From: CBDIHH01 sp965279095 | GTDB lineage: Bacteria > Pseudomonadota > Alphaproteobacteria > Caulobacterales > Caulobacteraceae | Length of the DNA stretch: 64,000 nt | Assembly: GCA_965279095.1 (NCBI GenBank) | Contig: CBDIHH010000007.1 | Span: 186,001 to 250,000 of the forward strand | Reading direction: 5' to 3' | In this document: positions 1 to 8,203 of the stretch, in pieces | Numbering within the stretch: the stretch's first letter is position 1 | Layout of the letters: every line of letters begins with the position of its first letter | Position numbers and translations under genes: made by a program | The notes under the pieces: model-generated | What the model saw: only the letters and a program-made list of their open reading frames with translations | What the model was told of the DNA's origin: nothing | Databases searched by the model: none

Positions 1-429
1 GACGGGGCCGTGCGCCGGCCCCTGGCGGTCCAGAGCCACCTGCCCGAGCGCAGCGAACGCTGGGTGCGCGCCGGGCCGTCGGCGGCGGGGGCGGCGGCAG
101 GGGCCGAGGGGCGCCCGCGCCCGCTGATGCTGCTGGATCCCCCCGAGCGCATCGAGGCCCTCGCCGACCTGCCCGACAGCGCCCCCATCCGCTTCACCTG
201 GCGGCGCGTGGCCCACCGGGTGCTGCGCGCCCAGGGGCCCGAGCGCCTCAGCCCCGAATGGTGGCGCACGGCGGACGGCAAGGCCCCGCGCACCCGCGAC
301 TACTACGCCGTGGAGGACGACGCCGGCCGCCGCTTCTGGCTGTTCCGCGAGGGCCTGTACGACCGGGTGGAGGCCGAGCCCCTGGACGAGCGCCCGCCAA
401 GCTGGTGGCTGCACGGGCTGTTCGCGTGA
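1..429 (+). CDS. imuB: ImuB C-terminal part (5' truncated by window edge)
   Basis: The reading frame is open from base 1, so the start lies outside the window and only about 142 C-terminal residues are visible. ImuB is a catalytically inactive Y-family polymerase homologue that bridges ImuA, the beta clamp and DnaE2 in the SOS-induced alphaproteobacterial mutasome. The visible part matches the ImuB tail: a DPPERIEAL segment, a WWRTADGKAPRTRDYYAVED stretch and the terminal WWLHGLF. The assignment is strengthened by dnaE2 following on the same strand 154 bp downstream, the usual imuA-imuB-dnaE2 order. The SOS box expected upstream of imuA is not in view. Confidence 0.88.
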   Translation, partial: DGAVRRPLAVQSHLPERSERWVRAGPSAAGAAAGAEGRPRPLMLLDPPERIEALADLPDSAPIRFTWRRVAHRVLRAQGPERLSPEWWRTADGKAPRTRDYYAVEDDAGRRFWLFREGLYDRVEAEPLDERPPSWWLHGLFA

Positions 430-433
430 GGCC

Positions 434-577
434 TTCCCCTCATGCTCCCCTGCGAAGCGGGGGAGCTGTCGCGGAGCGACTGAGGGGGCGAACCGTCGCG
501 CCGCCGTTTGCCCCCTCCGTCACCCGGCTCTTCGGCCGGGCGACACCTCCCCCGCTTCGCGGTGGAGGATCGGAGAG
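434..577. repeat. Palindromic intergenic repeat between imuB and dnaE2
   Basis: The imuB-dnaE2 gap is filled by GC-rich inverted repeats. Purine-rich GCGGGGGAG and CTGAGGGGG stretches near 460-490 are mirrored by CCCCCTCCGTC and CTCCCCCGC near 510-560, so the transcript could fold into a long hairpin. It resembles the type A repeats at 894-1046, 35729-36213 and 60114-60332 but is not identical. It may modulate mRNA stability or dnaE2 translation (inference). Confidence 0.6.
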
Positions 578-583
578 GGCTTT

Positions 584-3500
584 ATGACCGCCTACGCCGA
601 GCTCGACGCCCTGACCAACTTCAGCTTCCTGGAGGGGGCCTCGCATCCGGGGGAGATGGTGTTCGCCGCCAAGGTGGCCGGGCACGCGGCCCTGGGGGTG
701 GCCGACCGCAACAGCCTGGCTGGGGTGGTGCGGGCGCATGTGGAGGCCAAGAAGCAGGGCCTGAAGATCCTGATCGGCTGCCGGCTGCAGTTCACCGACG
801 GCGCCGAGCTGATCGTCTATCCCCGCGACCGCGCCGCCTACGGCCGCCTGTGCCGCCTGCTGTCCATCGGCAAGTCGGGGATCGAGGCCACCGCCTCTCC
901 TCCCCCGCCCGAGGCGGGGGAGGGGGACCAGCCGCAGGCTGGCGGAGGGGGCGGCGGAGACTTGTCCGGAGAGGGCGGCGCCGCCCCCTCCACCACGCTT
1001 CGCGCGGTCCCCCTCCCCCGTCCTGCGGACGGGGGAGGAGAAAAGGAGGCGCGGATCGCCAAGGGGGACTGCATCCTCACCTTCGCGCAGGCGGCCGCCC
1101 TGGGCGAGGGGATGATCGCCCTGGCGCCGGCGCCCCGGGACATCGGCGGCGGTTTCGAGGCCCGCCTGGCGGCCTGGGCGCACGCCTGGCCGGGCGACCT
1201 CTATCTGGCCGCCGCGCCCCTGGGTCTGGGGGACGACCGGGCGCGGCTGAACCGGCTGGCGCAGATCGCCCGGCGGACGGGGGCGCCGATGGTGGCGACC
1301 AACGCCGCCCTCTACGCCGACCCCGGCCGGCGGCCCCTGCAGGACGTGCTGACCTGCATCCGCACGGGGACGACCATCGACCAGGCGGGCCTGCGGCTGC
1401 AGGCCAACGCCGAGCGGCATCTGAAGACCCCGGCGGAGATGGCGCGGCTGTTCAAGGGGCATGAGGCGGCCCTGGCCCGCACGGCGCAGATCGCCGACGC
1501 CTGCCCGTTCAGCCTGGACGAGCTGCGCTACGAATACCCCAACGAGCCAGTGCCGCCGGGCCTGACCGCCACCCAGCACCTTCGCGCCCTGACCCGCGAG
1601 GGGCTGAAGCGGCGCTTCCCCGGGGGCGCCCCGCGCTCGGTGATCAAGACCGCCTGCAAGGAACTGCGGCTGATCGCCAAGATCCGCTACGAGCCCTACT
1701 TCCTGACGGTGCACGACATCGTCATGTGGGCCCGGCGGCAGGAGCCCGAGATCCTCTGCCAGGGGCGCGGCTCTGCGGCCAATTCGGTGGTCTGTTTCTG
1801 CCTGGGCATCACCTCGGTGGACCCCACCAGCCAGGACATGCTGTTCGAGCGCTTCATCTCGGAGGAACGCTCCGAGCCCCCTGACATCGACGTCGACTTC
1901 GAGCACGAGCGGCGCGAGCAGGTGATGCAGTATGTCTACCGCCGCTACGGCCGCCACCGCGCCGCCATCGTCGCCACCGTCATCCACTACCGTCCGCGCT
2001 CGGCGATCCGCGATGTCGGCAAGGCCCTGGGCCTGACCGAGGACGTCACCGGGGCCCTGGCCAACACCGTGTGGGGCTCGTGGGGGACCGGGATCAAGGA
2101 CGACCACGTGGGCCAGATGGGCCTGGGCAAGGAGTCCTCTCGCCTGAAGCTGGCCCTGGAGATGACCCGCGAGCTGATCCAGTTCCCCCGCCACCTGTCG
2201 CAGCACGTGGGCGGCTTCGTCCTCACCGAAGGCCCCCTGGTGGAGACGGTGCCCATCGGCAATGCGGCGATGGACGACCGCACCTTCATCGAATGGGACA
2301 AGGACGACATCGACGAGCTGAAGATCATGAAGGTCGATGTGCTGGCGCTGGGCATGCTGAGCGCCATCCGCAAGGCCTTCGACATGATCGAGGCGCAGGA
2401 GGGGCGGCGGCCGAGCCTGGCGATCAAGCCCACCGATCCGCGCGTCTACCAGATGCTCTGCCAGGCCGACTCCCTGGGGGTGTTCCAGGTGGAGAGCCGG
2501 GCGCAGATGGCGATGCTGCCGCGCCTGCAGCCGCGGGAGTTCTACGATCTGGTGGTGCAGGTGGCGATCGTGCGGCCCGGCCCGATCCAGGGGGGCATGG
2601 TCCACCCCTATCTGAAGGCCCGCAAGGAGCGGCGCGAGGCGGAGGCGCGCGGCGAGACCTACCGGGTCGACTTCCCGAGCCCCGCCCCGCCGCACCGGGC
2701 CGACGAGATGCAGGGGGTGCTGGGCAAGACCCTCGGCGTGCCCCTGTTCCAGGAGCAGGCCATGCGCGTCGCCATGGTGGCGGCGGAGTTCTCGGGGGAC
2801 GAGGCCAACGGCCTGCGTCGGGCCATGGCCACCTTCCGCCACATGGGCACCATCCACCAGTACGAGACCATGCTGGTGGAGCGGATGGTCAGGCGCGGCT
2901 ACGAGCGCGACTTCGCCGAGGGCTGCTTCAACCAGATCAAGGGGTTCGGCGAATACGGCTTTCCCGAGAGCCACGCCGCGTCCTTCGGCCTGCTGGTCTA
3001 TGTCTCGGCCTGGATCAAATGCTTCTATCCGGAGGTGTTCGCCGCGGCCCTGCTCAACAGCCAGCCGATGGGGTTCTACGCCCCGGCCCAGATCGTGCGC
3101 GACGCCCAGGAGCACGAGGTCGAGGTGCGGCCGCCCGACGTCAACGCCAGCGACTGGGACTGCACCCTGGAGGCGCCGGACCCCGGCCGCCCCCGCCCGC
3201 CGCCGCCGCGGCCCTTCGCCGGCCGCAGCGGCCGCCGGCGGCCAGCCCTGCGCCTGGGCCTGCGCCAGATCGACGGCTTCCAGAAGGCCTGGGCCGAGGC
3301 CCTGACGGCCCAGCGGGCGGCGGGGCCCTTCGTCAGCCTGGACGACCTGCGCACCCGCGCCGGCCTGCCCGCCGCGGCGCTGGACAAGCTGGCCGCCGCC
3401 GACGCGCTGGGGTCGCTGAAGCTGAACCGGCGCGAGGGCCTGTGGAGCGCCCGCGGCCTGCCCCGCGCCGCCCCCACCGACCTGTTCACCGCGGCGGGGC

Positions 3501-4084
3501 TGGACGAGGCGGACGGCCCGCCCCCGGTGGCCCTGCCCCGCGCCAGCCCCTCGCAGGAGGTGGTGCACGACTACGAGACCATCCGCCTGTCGCTGAAGGG
3601 CCATCCCCTGACCTTCCTGCGCGAGCACCTCTCAGGCCTGGGCGCGGTCACCGCCAAGGCTTACGGCGACCTGCCGGACGGGCGGCGGACCACGGTGGCG
3701 GGGGTGGTGCTGGTGCGCCAGAGGCCGGGCAAGGGCGACGTCACCTTCATCACCCTGGAGGACGAGACGGGGGTGGTGAACGTGGTGGTGTGGCCGGCGC
3801 TCTTTGAGCCTCACCGGCCGGTGATCATGGGGGCGCGGTTGATGATGGTGCGGGGCAAGGTGCAGCGGGCCGAGGGGGTGATCCACTTCATCGCCGAGAG
3901 CCTGCACGACCGCACCGCCGACCTGGCCCTGCTGTCGGACGCCGGGCTGCTGAAGCCCCAGCCCGCCCCCGGCGACGCGGCCAAGAGTTCGCGGCCGGAC
4001 CGGGAGCCCGGACACCGCAAGGCCGGGACCGGGCGCCATCCCCGCGACGTGCGGGTTCTGCCCAAGTCGCGCGACTTCCATTGA
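584..4084 (+). CDS. dnaE2: Error-prone DNA polymerase DnaE2
   Basis: A 1166-aa C-family polymerase for translesion synthesis and damage-induced mutagenesis, working with ImuA/ImuB. Visible landmarks are an N-terminal PHP domain beginning AELDALTNFSFLEGASHP, the catalytic PDIDVDFEHERRE motif near residue 430, the GKTLGVPLFQEQAM block, a C-terminal OB fold (GVVLVRQRPGKGDVTFITLED) and the typical ending SRDFH. The protein is longer than most family members (about 1,000-1,100 aa), largely because about 50 residues (104-155) inside the PHP domain are encoded by a palindromic repeat inserted in frame. The ATG at 584 begins the conserved TAYAELDALTNFSFL segment. Confidence 0.96.
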   Translation: MTAYAELDALTNFSFLEGASHPGEMVFAAKVAGHAALGVADRNSLAGVVRAHVEAKKQGLKILIGCRLQFTDGAELIVYPRDRAAYGRLCRLLSIGKSGIEATASPPPPEAGEGDQPQAGGGGGGDLSGEGGAAPSTTLRAVPLPRPADGGGEKEARIAKGDCILTFAQAAALGEGMIALAPAPRDIGGGFEARLAAWAHAWPGDLYLAAAPLGLGDDRARLNRLAQIARRTGAPMVATNAALYADPGRRPLQDVLTCIRTGTTIDQAGLRLQANAERHLKTPAEMARLFKGHEAALARTAQIADACPFSLDELRYEYPNEPVPPGLTATQHLRALTREGLKRRFPGGAPRSVIKTACKELRLIAKIRYEPYFLTVHDIVMWARRQEPEILCQGRGSAANSVVCFCLGITSVDPTSQDMLFERFISEERSEPPDIDVDFEHERREQVMQYVYRRYGRHRAAIVATVIHYRPRSAIRDVGKALGLTEDVTGALANTVWGSWGTGIKDDHVGQMGLGKESSRLKLALEMTRELIQFPRHLSQHVGGFVLTEGPLVETVPIGNAAMDDRTFIEWDKDDIDELKIMKVDVLALGMLSAIRKAFDMIEAQEGRRPSLAIKPTDPRVYQMLCQADSLGVFQVESRAQMAMLPRLQPREFYDLVVQVAIVRPGPIQGGMVHPYLKARKERREAEARGETYRVDFPSPAPPHRADEMQGVLGKTLGVPLFQEQAMRVAMVAAEFSGDEANGLRRAMATFRHMGTIHQYETMLVERMVRRGYERDFAEGCFNQIKGFGEYGFPESHAASFGLLVYVSAWIKCFYPEVFAAALLNSQPMGFYAPAQIVRDAQEHEVEVRPPDVNASDWDCTLEAPDPGRPRPPPPRPFAGRSGRRRPALRLGLRQIDGFQKAWAEALTAQRAAGPFVSLDDLRTRAGLPAAALDKLAAADALGSLKLNRREGLWSARGLPRAAPTDLFTAAGLDEADGPPPVALPRASPSQEVVHDYETIRLSLKGHPLTFLREHLSGLGAVTAKAYGDLPDGRRTTVAGVVLVRQRPGKGDVTFITLEDETGVVNVVVWPALFEPHRPVIMGARLMMVRGKVQRAEGVIHFIAESLHDRTADLALLSDAGLLKPQPAPGDAAKSSRPDREPGHRKAGTGRHPRDVRVLPKSRDFH
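894..1046. repeat. Type A palindromic repeat translated inside dnaE2
   Basis: The DNA here has the same build as the intergenic repeats at 35729-36213 and 60114-60332. It opens with CTCCTCCCCCGCC...GGCGGGGGAGGGGGACC, has a GGCGCCGCCCCCTCCACCA core, and closes with GGTCCCCCTCCCCCG and a GGGGGAGGAG stem. It is inserted in frame, is free of stop codons, and encodes low-complexity sequence (SPPPPEAGEGDQPQAGGGGG and onward). That sequence interrupts the PHP domain between GKSGIEA and RIAKGDCILTF, a stretch that is short in other DnaE2 proteins. Confidence 0.8.
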
Positions 4085-4114
4085 TCCCGGGCCGCCGGCG
4101 CCCATCTCAAGGGG

Positions 4115-4474
4115 ATGCGCACCACCCTCCTCGCCCTCGCCGTCAGCCTCATGGCCTCGGCCGCCGCCGCCCAGACCGCGGACCTGGACCGCCTGCGGCT
4201 GCAGGACCTGCAGCAGCGCAACATGCGCGAGCAGGAACAGTCCCTGATCCAGCGCCGCAACGAGGCCGACCTGCGCGGCGCCCTGGCTGACGAGCACCGC
4301 CGCCAGACCCAGGACAACCTGCGCGCCCTGGAGCTGAGGGCGGCGCCGCCGGCCTTTTCCTTGCCGGCGCCCCTGAGCCCCACCCCCTACGACGCCCCGT
4401 CGCAGCGACGCCTGCCGGCCCCCGCCGCCGAGACCGGCGACGCGCGCCTGCGCCCGGCTCCCGCCAGCCCCTAG
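4115..4474 (+). CDS. Small exported protein of unknown function
   Basis: A 119-aa protein with a clear Sec signal peptide (MRTTLLALAVSLMASAAAAQ, cleavage probably after AAA). A glutamine/arginine-rich helical stretch follows (residues 22-75, repeated QxxQ and LRALELR), then a proline-rich tail. I do not recognise a domain. It starts 31 bp after dnaE2 with AAGGGG directly before the ATG. It is probably periplasmic; any link to dnaE2 or the downstream peptidase is only positional. Confidence 0.7.
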   Translation: MRTTLLALAVSLMASAAAAQTADLDRLRLQDLQQRNMREQEQSLIQRRNEADLRGALADEHRRQTQDNLRALELRAAPPAFSLPAPLSPTPYDAPSQRRLPAPAAETGDARLRPAPASP

Positions 4475-4529
4475 ACGGCAACGCTTCGGCGGTCCAGACG
4501 TTCGGCCAGGGAACAGCGGGAGCGGGACC

Positions 4530-5369
4530 ATGCGGCTGAACGACCTGAGGCGCAGCAGCAACGTCGAGGATCGGCGTGGCGGCGGCATGGGCGGGATCGC
4601 CCTGGGCGGCGGCGGCATCGGCGTCGTAGCCCTGGCGGTGATCTACATGCTGCTGGGCGGCAACCCCCAGGACATCCTCGCATCCCAGGAGCCGGCCCCC
4701 GCCGCCGCGCCCGGCCAGCAGGGCCCGCGCGCCGACGACAAGCTGGTGGACTTCTCCGCCGCGGTGCTCGGCTCCACCGAGGACGTCTGGAGCGACATCT
4801 TCAAGGAACGGGGCGCCGCCTACACCCCCGCCACCTTCGTCCCCTATGACCAGGCCACCCGCACGGGCTGCGGCACGGGACAGGCCGCCATGGGGCCGTT
4901 CTATTGCCCGGCCGACCAGCGGGTCTATGTGGACATGACCTTCTACAAGGAGCTGCAGGACCGCTTCGGGGCCCCCGGCGACTTCGCCCAGGCCTATGTC
5001 CTGGCGCACGAGGTGGGCCACCATGTGCAGAACCTGATGGGCACATCCGAACAGGTCCAGCGGGCGCGCGGCGGCGCCGACGGCAACGCCATGTCGGTGC
5101 GGCTGGAGCTGCAGGCCGACTGCTACGCCGGGGTGTGGGCCAATCGCGCCAACGCCAAGCAGCAGATCCTGGAGCCCGGCGACATCGACGAGGGGCTGGC
5201 GGCGGCCAATGCGGTGGGCGACGACACCCTGCAGAAGAAGACCCAGGGCCGGGTCGTGCCCGACGCCTTCACCCACGGCACCTCGGCCCAGCGGGTGCGC
5301 TGGTTCCGCACCGGCTTCGAGAGCGGCAAGCCGGAGTCCTGCGACACCTTCGCGGCGGGTCGGCTGTAG
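4530..5369 (+). CDS. YpfJ-family neutral zinc metallopeptidase
   Basis: A 279-aa protein of the YpfJ/putative neutral zinc metallopeptidase family. An N-terminal MRLNDLRRSSNVEDRRG leader is typical of the family. One membrane anchor follows (about residues 28-47), then a Pro/Ala linker and a catalytic domain with the zinc motif HEVGHH (near residue 161) plus a downstream glutamate in LELQADCYAGVWA. The active domain should face the periplasm. Substrate is unknown. The length matches the family. It sits alone, 55 bp after the small exported protein and just upstream of a repeat array. Confidence 0.9.
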   Translation: MRLNDLRRSSNVEDRRGGGMGGIALGGGGIGVVALAVIYMLLGGNPQDILASQEPAPAAAPGQQGPRADDKLVDFSAAVLGSTEDVWSDIFKERGAAYTPATFVPYDQATRTGCGTGQAAMGPFYCPADQRVYVDMTFYKELQDRFGAPGDFAQAYVLAHEVGHHVQNLMGTSEQVQRARGGADGNAMSVRLELQADCYAGVWANRANAKQQILEPGDIDEGLAAANAVGDDTLQKKTQGRVVPDAFTHGTSAQRVRWFRTGFESGKPESCDTFAAGRL

Positions 5370-5380
5370 GTAAAAAAATT

Positions 5381-5972
5381 CGTCATCCTGGGGCGCGCTC
5401 TTGCGCGAACCCGGGATCCAGCAGCGAAAACCTCACCGTGCGGCGCGCTGAGCGTGGAGCTGCTGGGTCCTGGATGAGTCCGCTTCGCGGCTCTCCAGGA
5501 TGACGGTGGAGGGGGGAGCGCGCTCAAGAATAGGTCGTCATCCTGGGGCGCGCTCTTGCGCGAGCCCGGGATCCAGCAGCGAAAACCTCACCGTGCGGCG
5601 CGTTGAGCGTGGAGCTGCTGGGTCCTGGATGAGTCCGCTTCGCGGCTCTCCAGGATGACGGTAGAGGGGGAAGCGCGCGCTCAAAAATAGATCGTCATTC
5701 CGGGGCGCGCTCTTGCGCGAGCCCGGGATCCAGCAGCGAAAACCTCACCGTGCGGCGCGTTGAGCGTGGAGCTGCTGGGTCCTGGATGAGTCCGCTTCGC
5801 GGCTCTCCAGGATGACGGCTATGGGGGGCGCGCGCTCAAGAATAGGTCGTCATCCTGGGGCGCGCTCTTGCGCGAACCCGGGATCCAGCAGCGAAGACCT
5901 CACCGTGCGGCGCGTTGAGGGTGGAGCTGCTGGGTCCTGGATGAGTCCGCTTCGCGGCTCTCCAGGATGACG
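5381..5972. repeat. Tandem array of four ~125-bp type B palindromic repeats
   Basis: Four near-identical copies lie at 5381-5505, 5536-5660, 5693-5817 and 5848-5972. Each begins CGTCATCCTGGGGCGCGCTC (copy 3 CGTCATTCC), carries CCAGCAGCGAAAACCTCACC and GAGCTGCTGGGTCCTGGATG, and ends CTCTCCAGGATGACG, so the ends are inverted repeats. The linkers are about 30 bp and themselves similar (for example GCGCGCTCAAGAATAGGT), giving a 155-157 bp period. The array fills the 613-bp gap between two convergent genes; I see no gene in it. Other copies lie at 18679, 38471, 51581 and 51917. Confidence 0.93.
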
Positions 5973-5982
5973 GTGGAGGGGC

Positions 5983-6681
5983 TCAGCGCAGGGCCTGGGA
6001 CGCGGCTTCCATGCGGTGTTGCAGTTCGCGCATGAACTCGCCTCGCTTCAGTCCGGCCGGGATCGGGTCGAGGATCTCGAAAACCACTGTCCCCCGCCGC
6101 CGGGGCAGGCCGGCGGACGTCAGATACTCGCCGGAGTTGGTGGCCACGGGGGTGCAGGCGAGGCCCAGGTCCCGGTAGAGGGCCGCCACCCCGGGCTTGT
6201 AGTCCGGCGGCGCGTCGGGGCCCCGGCGCGTGCCCTCGGGGAAGATGATCAGCTGCCGGCCCTCGGCCAGCCGGTCCCGGGCCGCCGCCACCAGGTCGCG
6301 CAGGGCCTGGGCATGGCCGTCGCGGTCCACGGCGATCATCCTGGCCCGGGCGCAATGCTGGCCGAACACGGGGATGGCCATCAGCTCCTTCTTCAGCACA
6401 AAACAGGCGTCGGGCAGGAAGGCGAAGGGGGGCACGATGTCGAACATCGACTGGTGCTTGGCCGCGATCAGGCTGGCGCCGGGCGCCAGGCGCTCGCGCC
6501 CGCGGATCTCCACCCTGACCCCGCCGATCACCCGCAGCCCCCAGGTCAGCAGGCGGGACCACATGGAGATGCCGAAGGTCAGGGCCGCCCGGGGCAGGAC
6601 CCAGGAGGGGATGAAGAGGATGGCGAGCACCACCGTCCAGCCATAGTACCAGACCGCGTAGAGGACCCGGCGCACGGCCAT
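5983..6681 (-). CDS. plsC: 1-acyl-sn-glycerol-3-phosphate acyltransferase (PlsC-like)
   Basis: A 232-aa membrane-associated acyltransferase transferring a second acyl chain to lysophosphatidic acid in phospholipid synthesis. It has an N-terminal hydrophobic helix (VLYAVWYYGWTVVLAILF). The catalytic motif appears as AAKHQSMFD, where the usual HxxxxD is H-Q-S-M-F-D. The second conserved block is FPEGTRR. The chosen ATG at 6681 overlaps the TGA of ydcF (TGATG), suggesting translational coupling; an in-frame extension upstream would run through ydcF and looks spurious. It is the last gene of ftsE-ftsX-ydcF-plsC. Confidence 0.92.
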   Translation of the reverse strand: MAVRRVLYAVWYYGWTVVLAILFIPSWVLPRAALTFGISMWSRLLTWGLRVIGGVRVEIRGRERLAPGASLIAAKHQSMFDIVPPFAFLPDACFVLKKELMAIPVFGQHCARARMIAVDRDGHAQALRDLVAAARDRLAEGRQLIIFPEGTRRGPDAPPDYKPGVAALYRDLGLACTPVATNSGEYLTSAGLPRRRGTVVFEILDPIPAGLKRGEFMRELQHRMEAASQALR

Positions 6682-7316
6682 CAGCGGGCGGCGGCGGGCT
6701 GGGCCGCCTGGGCCGCCGGCGGGTCGCGATCCTTGGGCCCGAGGCTGAGCACGCCCTCGCGGGTAAGGATCACCAGGTATTTGGAATACTCCACGATCAT
6801 CCGCCGGGCGCCGTCCCCCTTGCGCCACCAGGTCTTGGCGTCCAGCTCGTCGGTGGCCACGGGATAGGGGGTGAGCGGCGTTCCCGGCATGGCCGAGCGC
6901 AGTTCCAGCAGGCTGCGCGGCATGTGGTAGTCGGCGGTGACGACGATCAGGCTGCGGTAGCCGTGGCGGCGCGCCCAGCCGGCGGTCTCCTCGGCGTTGC
7001 CGATGGTGTTGGCCGCCTGGAAGCCCAGGTCCACGCAGCAGTCATAGACCCGGTCCGCCGCGCGGGCGACGCGGCGGATGTCGTTGCGCGTGGCGTCGCG
7101 GTCCACCCCGGAGACCAGCATGCGGCGGGCCTTGCCGTTCTCCAGCAGGGACATGGCCGCCTCGATGCGGCGGCTGGACTTGCCGGTCAGCACCACGATG
7201 CCGTCGGCGACGGCGGGCTCATGCGGGGGCGTCGACTGCTCGATCCGCGAGCTGAAGGCCAGCAGCCCCACGGCCCAGATCATCAGGGCCACCAGGAAGA
7301 GGGCGATACTCTTCAT
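6681..7316 (-). CDS. YdcF-family (DUF218) membrane-anchored protein
   Basis: A 211-aa protein with one N-terminal transmembrane anchor (IALFLVALMIWAVGLLAF) and a DUF218/YdcF domain. Family hallmarks are DGIVVLTG near residue 38, RRMLVSG, and the VVTADYHMPRS block. Family members such as SanA/ElyC affect envelope integrity and lipid-carrier metabolism, but the biochemical role here is unknown. Its start overlaps the end of ftsX by 4 bp (ATGA) and its stop overlaps the plsC start, so it belongs to the same translationally coupled operon. Confidence 0.88.
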   Translation of the reverse strand: MKSIALFLVALMIWAVGLLAFSSRIEQSTPPHEPAVADGIVVLTGKSSRRIEAAMSLLENGKARRMLVSGVDRDATRNDIRRVARAADRVYDCCVDLGFQAANTIGNAEETAGWARRHGYRSLIVVTADYHMPRSLLELRSAMPGTPLTPYPVATDELDAKTWWRKGDGARRMIVEYSKYLVILTREGVLSLGPKDRDPPAAQAAQPAAAR

Positions 7317-8203
7317 GCCATCTCCTTCAGCAGCCGCATCGCGGCCGCCCGCGCGGCCAGGGCGGCCACGATCGCGGCGATCAGCGGACAGGGCGCCAGG
7401 GCGGCCAGGTCCAGCCAGGCGACAGGCAGCACAGGGGTGAGACCGGCGCCGCCGCCCGCCAATCGCGCCGCCGCCCCGATCATCGCCGCCGCGACCGCCG
7501 CGAACAAGCCCGCCACCGCCGCCATGCGCGCGAATCGCACCTGGAACAGGCCGGCGATGTAGCGGTCCTCCGCCCCGGCCGTGTGCAGGACCTCGATGGC
7601 GTCGCGCCGCGCCGCCAGTCCGGCCCGGGTGGCGAAGGCGATCACCGCCCCCGCGGCGGCCGTCATCAGCACGAACACCGCCAGGGCGGCGCCGCGGGCC
7701 CAAAGGCCGGCGCGGACGATGTCGCGCACCCACAGGCTGTGATCGTCCACCGTCGCGTCGATCCCCGCCGCGGTAAGGGCCCGCTCCAGGTCCGCCGCGC
7801 TGGCGGGGGACGCCTTGGTCAGCTCCACCGTGACCAGGCGCGGAATGGGCAGGTCCTCGGGAAGGTCGCCCGCGCCCAGCCACGGCCGCAACAGCGCCTC
7901 GGCCTTGGCCTTCTCGAGGGCGGCGGCCTCGTCCACCCCCGGGATTCCCGCCAGGGCCTCGGCGGCGCGGGCCGCGGCGGTCTCGGCGGTCTCGTCGCCC
8001 TTGGGCCGCACCAGCACCGTGGCCGACCCCTGCAGGTCCGTGCGCCAGCCCCGCGCCGCCCGGTCGGCGGACAGCACCGCCAGGGCGGTGAGGCAGGCGA
8101 AGAAGCACAGCACCGCCACCACGAACACCAGGCCGGCGTCGCTGGCCTGGCCGGGGGGCAGCAAGGGCCCGGCGCGGCGGCGTGCGGGGGCCTGGTCGCT
8201 CAT
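7313..8203 (-). CDS. ftsX: Cell division protein FtsX
   Basis: A 296-aa integral membrane partner of FtsE, with the expected four-helix FtsX topology. A first membrane segment near residues 25-45 is followed by a periplasmic domain (about 50-160), then three C-terminal helices. The complex controls septal peptidoglycan hydrolase activation rather than transport. The C-terminal permease region contains RRDAIEVLHTAGAEDRYIA, matching the family's conserved cytoplasmic loop. It overlaps ftsE upstream and ydcF downstream by 4 bp each. Confidence 0.92.
   Translation of the reverse strand: MSDQAPARRRAGPLLPPGQASDAGLVFVVAVLCFFACLTALAVLSADRAARGWRTDLQGSATVLVRPKGDETAETAAARAAEALAGIPGVDEAAALEKAKAEALLRPWLGAGDLPEDLPIPRLVTVELTKASPASAADLERALTAAGIDATVDDHSLWVRDIVRAGLWARGAALAVFVLMTAAAGAVIAFATRAGLAARRDAIEVLHTAGAEDRYIAGLFQVRFARMAAVAGLFAAVAAAMIGAAARLAGGGAGLTPVLPVAWLDLAALAPCPLIAAIVAALAARAAAMRLLKEMA

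Noticed and set aside
440..3628. A 1,062-codon open frame on the minus strand opposite dnaE2
   Set aside because: It is histidine/glycine/leucine-rich antisense to a clear DnaE2 and arises from third-position GC bias; no family motif is visible.
5381..5972. Possible CRISPR array (regular repeats with 30-bp spacers)
   Set aside because: Repeats are 125 bp and palindromic, the spacers are similar to one another, and no cas genes are present.
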